A DNA stretch of 64,000 nt from VRUE01 sp963698085. Lineage in GTDB: Bacteria > Actinomycetota > Thermoleophilia > Solirubrobacterales > 70-9. The notes below the pieces were generated by a model. That model made no database searches. It was not told where the DNA came from and worked only from the letters and a program-made list of their open reading frames with translations. This document shows, one piece after another, positions 8,226 to 15,478 of the stretch (its first letter is position 1; each line of letters starts with the position of its first letter). The DNA is taken from contig OY969122.1 of assembly GCA_963698085.1 (NCBI GenBank), forward strand, positions 434,001 through 498,000, written 5' to 3'. The position numbers and the translations under genes are program-made.

Positions 8226-8903
8226 CTAAGCGCGTCTGAGACGCCGCCATACACGCCCACCAATCTCCTGACAGCTGCCTCTCCATTTCGCGGCGAACGA
8301 TCCGAGGGCCATAGCCCCTTCAAGCACCATGGTCGCCGCGCCACCCGTCGTTGGAATATCGAGCAGCTTGGCGGCCAGAATGGCGCACTTGAGCGCACAC
8401 TTCGCCCCGGGGCCGATGTCTCCAGGCTGGAACTCCCCTTCCCGGAGGCGCTGTCGCTTTTTCTCAACTGATTCGATCTCTTGAGGCAGCTGATCTTCCA
8501 GGTAGCTGCAAGCCTCAAGGACGAATTCGTGCACGGTGTATTTGTCCAGCAGATCGGCCAGGTCTTGGCGGTAGTGGACATCGAGCTTTGGGTAGCCCCG
8601 CGCGATCTCCTGCAGCGCCAACTCGATCTCTTCCTCGCCGGCCGCCCTGAGCATCTCGTGCAACCGTGCGACCGACCCACGCGCCGAATCAAGAGCCTCG
8701 ATCAGTCGGCCGGCCAGCTCGTCAAGTTGCTCTTTTTGGTGCTCGACATTCTCAGCCGTGGCGCCGTCTAGGTAAGCAGTCCAGAGGTCGTCGACTGCGT
8801 CGAGACGACCAAGGTTGATCTTGATCTCAGTCAGCGCCAGCCCTGCACTGAGGTCGAAGGGGTTTCCGGGCCCGCCTTGCATGCTCGGCGGCGAGCCTAA
8901 CAC
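8226..8903 (-). CDS. Hypothetical helical protein, element cargo
   Basis: A 225-residue protein with no recognised family. Most of it (residues 25-160) is rich in Glu, Leu, Ala and Arg with heptad-like spacing, suggesting helical bundles or coiled coils; residues 168-205 are Ala/Gly-rich and moderately hydrophobic; the C-terminus is basic. The GTG at 8903 has AAGGA about eight bases upstream; an internal ATG at 8882 is the alternative. A 24-bp tandem duplication lies just upstream. It is the longest intact gene in the degraded element, so it may be recent cargo. Confidence 0.6.
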   Translation of the reverse strand: MLGSPPSMQGGPGNPFDLSAGLALTEIKINLGRLDAVDDLWTAYLDGATAENVEHQKEQLDELAGRLIEALDSARGSVARLHEMLRAAGEEEIELALQEIARGYPKLDVHYRQDLADLLDKYTVHEFVLEACSYLEDQLPQEIESVEKKRQRLREGEFQPGDIGPGAKCALKCAILAAKLLDIPTTGGAATMVLEGAMALGSFAAKWRGSCQEIGGRVWRRLRRA

Positions 8904-8930
8904 TCACCGTCCTTTTACACATAGAACCTT

Positions 8931-8978
8931 CGAGCGCTATAGGGTCGTCGTGCTCGAGCGCTATAGGGTCGTCGTGCA
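8931..8978. repeat. Tandem duplication, 2 x 24 bp
   Basis: The unit CGAGCGCTATAGGGTCGTCG plus four bases occurs twice back to back, differing only at the last base. It sits between the divergent 225-residue gene and the nuclease remnant. Confidence 0.85.
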
Positions 8979-8999
8979 GATCAGCTAAGAGGAGGCAAT

Positions 9000-9220
9000 G
9001 TGGATATCCGAGTCGGCACTTGGAAGTTGTCTCTCGCGGCACCATCGGACCCGACGGCAAACTGCGGTGGTATCGCACTTACAAAGACAAGCTGGTTCGC
9101 GCGAAGGACCCCGAGGCACAGAAGATGCTGACGAAGCGGACCAAGGCACTCGATGTCGACGTGCTGGCGGTCCAGGAGGTAGAGAACCTCGTTCCGACCT
9201 ATGGCGCAGGCTGCTTAGAG
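9000..9220 (+). pseudogene. Endonuclease/exonuclease/phosphatase family remnant
   Basis: From GTG 9000, with a strong GAGGAGG site upstream, the first codons read VDIRVGTWKL, like the start of the EEP nuclease fold. The frame then shifts, and a second frame (from about 9020) gives KALDVDVLAVQEVEN, matching the conserved second motif with its catalytic Glu. The gene stops being recognisable where the tRNA-His fragment begins. Both a frameshift and loss of about three quarters of the domain indicate a dead gene. Confidence 0.65.
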
Positions 9221-9229
9221 CGCCTACCC

Positions 9230-9272
9230 GGTGGACGACCGGATTTGAACCCGGCGACCGCCTGGACCACAA
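9230..9272 (-). pseudogene. 3' half of a tRNA-His gene
   Basis: Read on the minus strand this is a TTGTGGT anticodon loop (GTG, His), the 3' anticodon strand, a variable loop, a T-arm and a GTCCACC acceptor strand. The 5' half is absent and the T-stem appears to lack one base, so it cannot fold properly. It looks like an attachment-site remnant of another integration. Confidence 0.6.
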
Positions 9273-9349
9273 GAAGGCGCCCCTTCGTTCCGCCCGTCAC
9301 AACGGTAGATTTCATGTTGTAAAGCGAGAAGTGGGTCTTGCAAATCGAG

Positions 9350-9406
9350 CTGTAGAGCCAAGTCTGGAACGAGTCTCGAACCACTCCCGATTTTTTGGCT
9401 CTACAG
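9350..9406. repeat. 12-bp inverted repeat near the element's right end
   Basis: CTGTAGAGCCAA (9350-9361) and TTGGCTCTACAG (9395-9406) are perfect complements around a 33-base centre containing a T-arm-like GAGTCTCGAACC. This may be part of the recombination site or a folded remnant. Confidence 0.6.
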
Positions 9407-9412
9407 AAGGGC

Positions 9413-9444
9413 GAAGAAAGCGGACGACGGGTCTCGAACCCGCG
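9413..9444. repeat. Right attachment repeat
   Basis: This is the 32-bp direct repeat identical to 5794-5825. It overlaps the 3' end of the intact tRNA-Gly gene. Confidence 0.85.
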
Positions 9445-9491
9445 ACCTCGAGCTTGGGAAGCTCGCGCTCTACCAGCTGAGCTACGTCCGC
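9419..9491 (-). tRNA. tRNA-Gly (anticodon CCC)
   Basis: The 73-nt cloverleaf has 5' GCGGACG paired with 3' CGTCCGC, a GCTC/GAGC D-stem with AGCTGGTA loop, the anticodon stem GAGC/GCTC with loop TTCCCAA, and a CGGGTTCGAGACCCG T-arm. CCA is not encoded. The 3' end served as integration target for the neighbouring element. Confidence 0.95.
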
Positions 9492-9537
9492 AGTTGCGCC
9501 CTGATTCTACGGCCAGGCCGCGGCTTTGCGGCGGCTA

Positions 9538-10071
9538 ATGTTGCTGGCCATGAGCGCTCGCGCCTTCCTCGCCTTTCTCGCCGTCTGCGCCGTGATCGGC
9601 CTGCTCGGCTTCGGCTTGCTGAGCAAGGGCGAGACGCAAATCGCCCTCGGCGAACCCGTGCCCGACCGCGCTCTGCCGGTGCTCGGCGGCCCCGGTGAGG
9701 CCTCGATCGGCGACTATCGCGGGCGCTGGGTGCTGGTCAACCTCTGGGCCTCGTGGTGCGGGCCGTGCCGCCAGGAGGCACCGGACCTGGACCGCTTCGC
9801 CCAGCACTATCGCGGACGTGGCGTCAGCGTGCTTGGCATCAACGTCCAGGACAACAGCGACGATGCCCTCGCCTTCTTGCGCGAAAACGACGTCGCCTAC
9901 CCGCAGCTGCGCTCGGTCGGCGACGAGCGCAGCGCCGCCTTCGGCTCGACCGGGGTCCCCGAGAACTTTCTCGTCGATCCGCGGGGTCGCCTGGCGCTGA
10001 TCTGGCGCGGGCCAGTCGACGAGCGCTTCCTCGCGGAAAACGTCGTGCCACTGGTCGAGGGGCGCTCGTGA
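9538..10071 (+). CDS. TlpA/CcmG-like membrane-anchored thioredoxin
   Basis: A 177-residue thioredoxin-fold protein with an N-terminal membrane anchor (about residues 6-25) and the active site WCGPC near residue 75, followed by a GVPENFLVD loop with the cis-Pro. Such CcmG/DsbE/ResA proteins reduce the CXXC cysteines of apocytochrome c outside the membrane. The stop codon overlaps the start of the ccmH-like gene by four bases, which supports a role in heme attachment. TTG 9526, ATG 9538 and ATG 9550 are all possible starts; none has a strong ribosome site. Confidence 0.85.
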   Translation: MLLAMSARAFLAFLAVCAVIGLLGFGLLSKGETQIALGEPVPDRALPVLGGPGEASIGDYRGRWVLVNLWASWCGPCRQEAPDLDRFAQHYRGRGVSVLGINVQDNSDDALAFLRENDVAYPQLRSVGDERSAAFGSTGVPENFLVDPRGRLALIWRGPVDERFLAENVVPLVEGRS

Positions 10072-10529
10072 GGCCACTTGGCTGGCTATCCGCCGTCGCG
10101 CTGATCCTGGCGCTGGCGCCAGCGGCCCTCGCCGCCCCGCAGACGAGCATCTCCGATGTCGAAGACGAGGTGATGTGCCCGATCTGCGGCACCCTGCTCG
10201 AGCTGGCCGAATCGCCGCAGGCACAGCGCGAGCGCGTCCTGGTCAAGCGACTGATCGCCGCAGGCAAGACCAAGGCCGAGATCAAGGACGCCCTGGTCGC
10301 CGAGTACGGACGGCAGGTGCTGGCGTTGCCCAGCGGTTCCGGTTTCGACCTCTCGGCCTATCTGGTGCCGGCGATCGCTTTCGCCATAGCGGTCGTGGGA
10401 CTGGCCGTCGGGGTGCGCCGCTGGCGGCGAGCGGGAAGGGGGCCTGACTCGGGCGACGACCCGCCCGTCGGCCCGCAGGGAGAGGACGCCGAGCGACTCG
10501 AGGCCGACCTCGCCCGCTACGACCTGTAG
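10068..10529 (+). CDS. ccmH: Cytochrome c maturation protein CcmH/CcmL
   Basis: A 153-residue protein starting at GTG 10068, coupled to the upstream stop by GTGA. It has a signal sequence (residues 1-23), the redox motif CPICGT near residue 39, the helical bundle typical of CcmH (RERVLVKRLIAAGKTKAEIKDALV), and one C-terminal membrane segment (about residues 100-120). CcmH works with CcmG to keep the apocytochrome heme-binding thiols reduced. It is followed by a palindrome that probably ends transcription. Confidence 0.88.
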   Translation: MRPLGWLSAVALILALAPAALAAPQTSISDVEDEVMCPICGTLLELAESPQAQRERVLVKRLIAAGKTKAEIKDALVAEYGRQVLALPSGSGFDLSAYLVPAIAFAIAVVGLAVGVRRWRRAGRGPDSGDDPPVGPQGEDAERLEADLARYDL

Positions 10530-10547
10530 GAGGGTCTAGACCCTCCT
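10528..10547. terminator. 20-bp perfect palindrome between convergent genes
   Basis: AGGAGGGTCT is directly followed by its reverse complement. It overlaps the ccmH stop and lies 3 bases from the stop of the opposing gene. The position fits a bidirectional terminator, though there is no T-tract. Confidence 0.45.
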
Positions 10548-10550
10548 GGC

Positions 10551-11165
10551 TCAGTGCTGGATCACCAGCCCACTCACGGACACCGGCAGGCTCCGGGGGT
10601 CCGATGGGCCGAGGCAGGCGACCGTCGAGTCGGCCAGCATTAGCAATGCCCTGAGCGAGTGCTCGTCGCGCAACGGCGGGCCGTCGATAACGACGAGGTC
10701 GTAGCGCGCGCGCAATCCCGATAGGGCCCGCGCGAAGGCGTCGGAGGCGAACAAGCCCGCCCCGTCAGCCGAGGGCCGTCCGGCCACCACGCAAACCAGC
10801 GGCTCGGTCGCCGCGACGGACCCGGGGCCAGCGAGGACCACGGGCTTGAGGATCTCCGCCACCTCAGCGCGCCCGCGCAGGTACTCGTGGAGCCCGGGAG
10901 CGTTGGCCAGGCCGAGTGAGTCGGCGAGGCCGGGGTCGGCCAGGTCGCACTCGACCAGCGCCGTGCGAGTCCCCGCCGCTGCCGCCGCTGCCGCCAACCC
11001 GGCTGCCGCCTGCCTGCGCCCCGGGGCATCGCCGGTCATCAGCACGGAGCGGGCTCCGTCAAGCTTTTCGAGCAATCCCCCGAACGCGGTCAGGTCACCG
11101 CGGCGCAGCGTCCCCGTCCGCAGATCGGGGGAGCTCCGGGCGGGGATCTCCGCCAGGACCTTCAC
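10551..11165 (-). CDS. Degenerate ParA/BY-kinase-like P-loop protein
   Basis: A 204-residue protein of the MinD/CpsD type (deviant Walker fold). The Walker A position reads TGDAPGRRQA and lacks the conserved GK[ST]; the A' region LVECDLADP and Walker B YDLVVIDGPP are well kept. It therefore probably does not hydrolyse ATP normally. CpsD-type proteins act in polysaccharide export control, but no partner transmembrane protein or Tyr-rich tail is present. Its ATG overlaps the argS stop (ATGA), so it is translated together with argS. Function unknown. Confidence 0.65.
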   Translation of the reverse strand: MKVLAEIPARSSPDLRTGTLRRGDLTAFGGLLEKLDGARSVLMTGDAPGRRQAAAGLAAAAAAAGTRTALVECDLADPGLADSLGLANAPGLHEYLRGRAEVAEILKPVVLAGPGSVAATEPLVCVVAGRPSADGAGLFASDAFARALSGLRARYDLVVIDGPPLRDEHSLRALLMLADSTVACLGPSDPRSLPVSVSGLVIQH

Positions 11166-12796
11166 ATCTTCTCGGGGGCGGAAATTCCGAGCAGGCCCAG
11201 CGAGGCGGCGATCGTCCGCTGCGCCAGCTGGCAGAGGCCCAAGCGAGATCGCTCGACCCCCTCGCCCTCGGCACCGACCACCTGGCAGTCGCGGTAGAAG
11301 GCGTGGAAGTCGGCGGCAACCGCGGTCGAGTAGGCGCAGATGCGGTGCGGTGCGCGGCGGGCAGCCGCCTCGCGGACCTCGTCGGGGAATTCGAGTAGAC
11401 GCTTGACCAGGTCGCGCTCGGCCGACTCCAGCGGCGTGCCGGGCGTCGGCGCGCCGGCCTCCCCCGCGTCGCCCCCAGCTTTGCGCAGGATGCTGCTGAT
11501 CCGTGCGTGCGCGTACTGCACGTAGTAGACCGGGTTGTCGCTGGACTCTCGCCGCGCCAGCCCCAGATCGAGGTCAACCGTGGTGTCGTGACTGCGCCAG
11601 AGCATGAACCAGCGCGCCGCATCGACCCCGATGTCGTCGACCAGTTCGTCGAGCGAGACAAAATCGCCGCTGCGCTTCGACATCTGTGCACGCTCCCCCG
11701 ATTCGACGATGTGGACCAGTCGCATGATCAGCGCCTCGAGCACGTCGGGGTCGGAGCCGAGGGCGGCGATCGCCGCCCGCACCCGGGGCGCGTAGCCATG
11801 GTGGTCGGCACCGAGCACGTTGATCAACCGCTCGAAGCCACGCTCGAGCTTGTCGCGGTGGTAGGCGACGTCGGCCGCGAGGTACGTCGGCTCGCCGTCG
11901 GCCCGGATCAGCACCCGGTCCTTGTCGTCGCCGAACTCGGTGCTGCGCAGCCACAGTGCCCCCTCGCTCTTGTAGGTGTGGCCACGCTGCTCAAGCCGCG
12001 CGAGCGCCGCCTCGACCTCGCCGTTCGCGTAGAGGCTGCGCTCGGAAAACCAGCTGTCGAAACCGACGCCGAAGCGCTCGAGCGTGGTGCGCACGCCGTC
12101 GAGGATCAGCTCGACGGCGCGTCGCCCGACCGCATCGGCATCCCCCGAATCGACGCCCTCGGCTCGCAGTTGCTCGGCCAGCTCGGCTATGTAGGCACCT
12201 TCGTAGCCGTCCTCCGGCGGCTCACCGCCGGACATGGCCGCAACGATCGAAGCGGCGAACCGCTGCATTTGGCCGCCGGCGTCGTTGACGTAATACTCGC
12301 TCTCAACCTCGTGCCCGACGGCCTTCAGCATCCGCACGAGCGCATCGCCGTAGGCGGCGTGGCGGCCGCCGCCGACGTGGAGGGGACCGGTCGGGTTGGC
12401 GGAGACGTACTCGACCAAGATCCGCTGCGGCGCCTCGACCGGGGCTGGACCGAGAGCCTCACCGGCAGCCCCCAGCCGCGCCATCGCCCGCCGATACCAC
12501 TCGTCAGAGAGGAAGAGGTTGACGAAGCCGGGCCCGGCGACCTCGATCCGCTCGACGCTGCCCTGGGCGCCCAGCTCGCGCTCGAGCTCGGTGCTGAGGC
12601 GTGTCGCGACGTCGCGGGGAGCTTCCCCCAACGGCGCCGCCAGCAGCATCGCCGCATTGGAGCTGTAGTCGCCCAGCTCGGCCTTCGGCGGGCGGTCCAG
12701 CGTCGGCTCCGGCCCCGTCGCCTCACCGTCCCGCAATGCCCGTGCCGCTGCCTGGACGGCGGCGCGCAGCTCGGCTATCGAGTCGGTTGCGGTCAC
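11162..12796 (-). CDS. argS: Arginyl-tRNA synthetase
   Basis: A 544-residue class I synthetase that charges tRNA-Arg. It has an N-terminal Add-1 domain, the HIGH-type motif in NPTGPLHVGG (about residues 120-130), a KMSKS-type AQMSKRSG around residue 365 and a C-terminal DALR anticodon-binding domain. GTG 12796 is chosen because a TACGAT box lies six bases before it and the domain begins there; an ORF extension upstream is not conserved in character. It is divergent from a phosphoesterase gene. Confidence 0.96.
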   Translation of the reverse strand: MTATDSIAELRAAVQAAARALRDGEATGPEPTLDRPPKAELGDYSSNAAMLLAAPLGEAPRDVATRLSTELERELGAQGSVERIEVAGPGFVNLFLSDEWYRRAMARLGAAGEALGPAPVEAPQRILVEYVSANPTGPLHVGGGRHAAYGDALVRMLKAVGHEVESEYYVNDAGGQMQRFAASIVAAMSGGEPPEDGYEGAYIAELAEQLRAEGVDSGDADAVGRRAVELILDGVRTTLERFGVGFDSWFSERSLYANGEVEAALARLEQRGHTYKSEGALWLRSTEFGDDKDRVLIRADGEPTYLAADVAYHRDKLERGFERLINVLGADHHGYAPRVRAAIAALGSDPDVLEALIMRLVHIVESGERAQMSKRSGDFVSLDELVDDIGVDAARWFMLWRSHDTTVDLDLGLARRESSDNPVYYVQYAHARISSILRKAGGDAGEAGAPTPGTPLESAERDLVKRLLEFPDEVREAAARRAPHRICAYSTAVAADFHAFYRDCQVVGAEGEGVERSRLGLCQLAQRTIAASLGLLGISAPEKM

Positions 12797-12802
12797 GGCC
12801 CC

Positions 12803-12835
12803 ATCGTATGGACCGAACCCGAGCCCGGGTACGCT
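12803..12835. promoter_or_regulatory. Divergent leaderless promoters (argS and phosphoesterase)
   Basis: TACGAT on the minus strand (12808-12803) ends six bases before the argS GTG. TACGCT on the plus strand (12830-12835) ends seven bases before the phosphoesterase GTG. Both spacings would put the transcript start at the start codon. Confidence 0.5.
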
Positions 12836-12842
12836 GGCCGCC

Positions 12843-13586
12843 GTGCGCGTAGCCGTGATCAGCGACATCCACGCCAACCTGCCAGCGCTCGAGGCCACCC
12901 TCAAGGCGGTCGACGAGGCGGCGGTCGAGGAGATCTGGTGCCTCGGCGACGTGATCGGCTACGGGGCCGAGCCCGACCGGTGCGCGGAGCTCGTCCGCGA
13001 GCGCTGCGCGGTCTGCCTGGTCGGAAACCACGATTTGGCGGTGCTGGGCGCGCTCGACATCGCCGCCTTCTCGGAGGCCGCGGCAGCCGCGGTCGCCTGG
13101 ACCAGGACGAACGTCGCCGAGCGGACGCTGGAGATGCTGCGCGAGCTAGAGCCAGCTGGCGAGCGCGAGGGCGTCGCCCTCTTTCACGCCTCGCCGCGCG
13201 ATCCGGTCTGGGAGTACGTCCTCTCCGCTGAGCAGGCCGACGCCTGCTTTGACGTGCAGCGGGCGCGGATCGCCCTGATCGGCCACTCGCACGTCTCGCT
13301 GTTCTTTGTGCGGCCGACAAAGGACGAGTCGGCCGGGGAGATTCGCGGAGCTCAATCCAGCGACGACACGCTGCTCGATCTCGCAGCGGGCTGCTGGCTG
13401 ATCAATCCCGGCAGCGTTGGCCAGCCGCGCGACGGCGATCCGCGGGCAGCCTGGCTGGAGCTCGACACGGAGGCTCAGACTGCCCGCTTCCATCGCCGGT
13501 CCTACGACGTCGAGCGAGCGGCTGCGGCGATCGCTGCGGCCGGCCTGCCGAGGCGCCTCGCCGACCGACTTCACGTCGGCTCATGA
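12843..13586 (+). CDS. Metallophosphoesterase (calcineurin-like)
   Basis: A 247-residue YfcE/MJ0936-type phosphoesterase with the metal-site motifs in order: SDIHAN (about residue 7), GDVIGYG (about 37), GNHD (about 61) and GHSHV (about 148). Such enzymes use a two-metal centre to cleave phosphodiesters; the substrate is not evident. The GTG start follows a TACGCT box by seven bases, suggesting a leaderless message. Confidence 0.9.
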   Translation: MRVAVISDIHANLPALEATLKAVDEAAVEEIWCLGDVIGYGAEPDRCAELVRERCAVCLVGNHDLAVLGALDIAAFSEAAAAAVAWTRTNVAERTLEMLRELEPAGEREGVALFHASPRDPVWEYVLSAEQADACFDVQRARIALIGHSHVSLFFVRPTKDESAGEIRGAQSSDDTLLDLAAGCWLINPGSVGQPRDGDPRAAWLELDTEAQTARFHRRSYDVERAAAAIAAAGLPRRLADRLHVGS

Positions 13587-13638
13587 CGCGCCCATCCGCG
13601 GACAAATGCAGGGAAATTCCGCGCCGGGGACCGTTGTC

Positions 13639-13644
13639 TAGACT
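13639..13644 (+). promoter_or_regulatory. Leaderless -10 box (TAGACT)
   Basis: TAGACT ends seven bases before ATG 13652, which has no ribosome site. Confidence 0.45.
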
Positions 13645-13651
13645 CGCCCCG

Positions 13652-14236
13652 ATGCCTCGCTTCCCCGCATCGCTACTCGTTCTCGCATTTGCGGCCCTCG
13701 CTGCCCTCGGGCTGGTTGCCTGCGGCGGCGAGGACGCCCAGCTGTTGCCGGGCGAGACCGCGCGGGAGATCACCGCGAACCTCGACACCGTTCAGCAGCT
13801 CTCCGACGAAGGCGACTGCGTTGGCGCAGAAAGCGCCGCGCAGCAGGTTGGCGAACAGATCGAAGCGCTGGAAGGCGTCGACCGCAAGCTCAAGTTGGCG
13901 CTCGAAGACGGCGCCGCGCGGCTCGAGGAAGTGATCGTCGAATGCGACGAGGAAGTGACTGAATCGGTCGCGCCGGCGGAGATCCCGCCCGAAGAAGAAG
14001 GCGACGAGGAGGAAGACGAAGGCAAGGAAAAGAAGGCCAAGCCCGACAAGAAAGAAGAGGAGCCCGACACGCCGGCCACCTCTCCCGCGCTGCCCCCGCA
14101 GGCAAACGGCGAAGGCAAAGGGCCCGACAACGAAAACGGCCCGCCCCCGAGCGAAGAAGAAGCGCCGGAAGAAGGGGGCGGCGAAAGCCCATCGGGCGGG
14201 GTCAGCCCTGGCAGTCCCGCGGGCGGAGGTGAATGA
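13652..14236 (+). CDS. Lipoprotein with acidic/Pro-rich tail
   Basis: A 194-residue putative lipoprotein: a signal peptide with lipobox LVAC at about residues 20-23, a helical region (residues 30-105) with two Cys, and a low-complexity Glu/Lys/Pro/Gly tail. The stop overlaps the kinase start in ATGA, so the two are co-translated; it may be an outer-surface partner or substrate of the kinase (inference). The ATG at 13652 follows TAGACT by seven bases. Confidence 0.75.
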   Translation: MPRFPASLLVLAFAALAALGLVACGGEDAQLLPGETAREITANLDTVQQLSDEGDCVGAESAAQQVGEQIEALEGVDRKLKLALEDGAARLEEVIVECDEEVTESVAPAEIPPEEEGDEEEDEGKEKKAKPDKKEEEPDTPATSPALPPQANGEGKGPDNENGPPPSEEEAPEEGGGESPSGGVSPGSPAGGGE

Positions 14237-15459
14237 TGGAGGCGGGAGCTCTCTCAGGACGTTACGACCTCGGCGACCGGCTCGGCTCGGGCGGGATGTC
14301 GAACGTCTACCGGGCCACCGACCTGACCCTCGAGCGCACGGTCGCGGTCAAGATCCTCGCTGAGCACCTCTCCGACGACGAGCGCTTCGTCGCCCGCTTC
14401 CGCCGCGAGGCGCTCGCGGTCGCCAAGCTGATCCACCCCAACATCGTCCAGGTCTACGACACCGGCATCGACGAGGGTCGCCACTACATCGTCATGGAGT
14501 ACGTCGAGGGCCGCTCCGGCGCCCAGATCCTGCAGCGCCAGGGTCCGGTCGACGCGGAGGCCGCAGCGGAGGCCGGAATCCAGGCCTGCGCCGGGCTCGA
14601 CTACGCCCACCGCCGCGGGATCATCCACCGCGACGTCAAGCCGGGCAACTTGATGGTCGTCGGCGGGCCGGTAGGCGGCGGACCGATGACGGTCAAGTTG
14701 ACCGACTTCGGCATCGCCCGGGCGCTCGCGCAGACCCGGATCACCCAGGTCGGCTCGGTGGTCGGCACGGCTGCCTACCTCGCCCCCGAGCAGGTGCGAG
14801 GCGAGGAGGCGACCCCGGCAACCGACGTCTACGCGCTCGGCGTCGTCCTCTACCAGTTCCTCACCGGCCGCCTCCCATACGAGGGCTCGACCCTGGCCGA
14901 GCTCGCGGTGCGCCAGCAGAACGAGCGTCCCCTTCCTCCCAGCACCTACAACGAGGAGGTGCCGGAGACGCTGGGCGGCGCAGTCCTGCGGGCGCTCGAG
15001 GGCGACCCGGCACGGCGCTACGCCAGCGCCGACGAGCTCGCCGGGGGATTGCAGCTGGGCCTGCAGGGCGAGGACGTGACCCTGCCACTGGAGGAGGGCA
15101 CGGCGGCAACCAGCGTCCTCGGGGGCGAGGAGACAACGCGACGCCTCGACCAAACCGAGCGCACCGAGTGGCGGCCGGCATCGCCAAGCCGCCGCCCGGT
15201 TGCCCGAGCTCCACAGCAAGCTTCCGCCCCCCCGCCGGTGGCGCACCCGCCGGCTCCCGCGAAGCGCAGCGTCTTCTCCCGCTTCGCGCGTTTCGTCTTG
15301 GCGGCTGTCGCCCTTGTCCTGATTGCCGCCGCCGTGGCAGCAGCAGTGATCATCGCCACCGATCAGGCCACGGGCGTACGAGCAACCGAAGTCGCCGGTG
15401 ACTCAGTCGATCGGGTCGTAGAAGAGTTCAAAGAACTGGTCGAACGAAACACCGAATAG
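14233..15459 (+). CDS. PknB-like membrane Ser/Thr protein kinase
   Basis: A 408-residue Hanks-type kinase. The kinase domain spans about residues 10-270: glycine loop GSGGMSNVY, VAVK lysine, catalytic HRDVKPGN near residue 131, DFGIA and GTAAYLAPEQ. A Pro-rich linker precedes one transmembrane segment (about residues 350-375) and a short outer tail of about 30 residues without PASTA repeats. The ATG at 14233 overlaps the stop of the lipoprotein gene. It phosphorylates proteins in response to an unknown envelope signal. Confidence 0.93.
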   Translation: MMEAGALSGRYDLGDRLGSGGMSNVYRATDLTLERTVAVKILAEHLSDDERFVARFRREALAVAKLIHPNIVQVYDTGIDEGRHYIVMEYVEGRSGAQILQRQGPVDAEAAAEAGIQACAGLDYAHRRGIIHRDVKPGNLMVVGGPVGGGPMTVKLTDFGIARALAQTRITQVGSVVGTAAYLAPEQVRGEEATPATDVYALGVVLYQFLTGRLPYEGSTLAELAVRQQNERPLPPSTYNEEVPETLGGAVLRALEGDPARRYASADELAGGLQLGLQGEDVTLPLEEGTAATSVLGGEETTRRLDQTERTEWRPASPSRRPVARAPQQASAPPPVAHPPAPAKRSVFSRFARFVLAAVALVLIAAAVAAAVIIATDQATGVRATEVAGDSVDRVVEEFKELVERNTE

Positions 15460-15478
15460 GCGAGGCGCTGAGGTCCCC

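Larger units (their letters stand above)
5794..9444. mobile_element. Decayed integrative element in a tRNA-Gly gene
   Basis: Identical 32-bp direct repeats (5794-5825 and 9413-9444) bound a 3.65-kb segment. The right copy is the 3' end of an intact tRNA-Gly gene and the left copy is an isolated duplicate, the usual trace of tRNA-targeted integration. A tyrosine integrase pseudogene lies just inside the left end. The content is small unknown genes and fragments, and 7.0-8.3 kb is visibly more AT-rich than the flanks. Most of the original element seems to have been lost. Confidence 0.75.
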
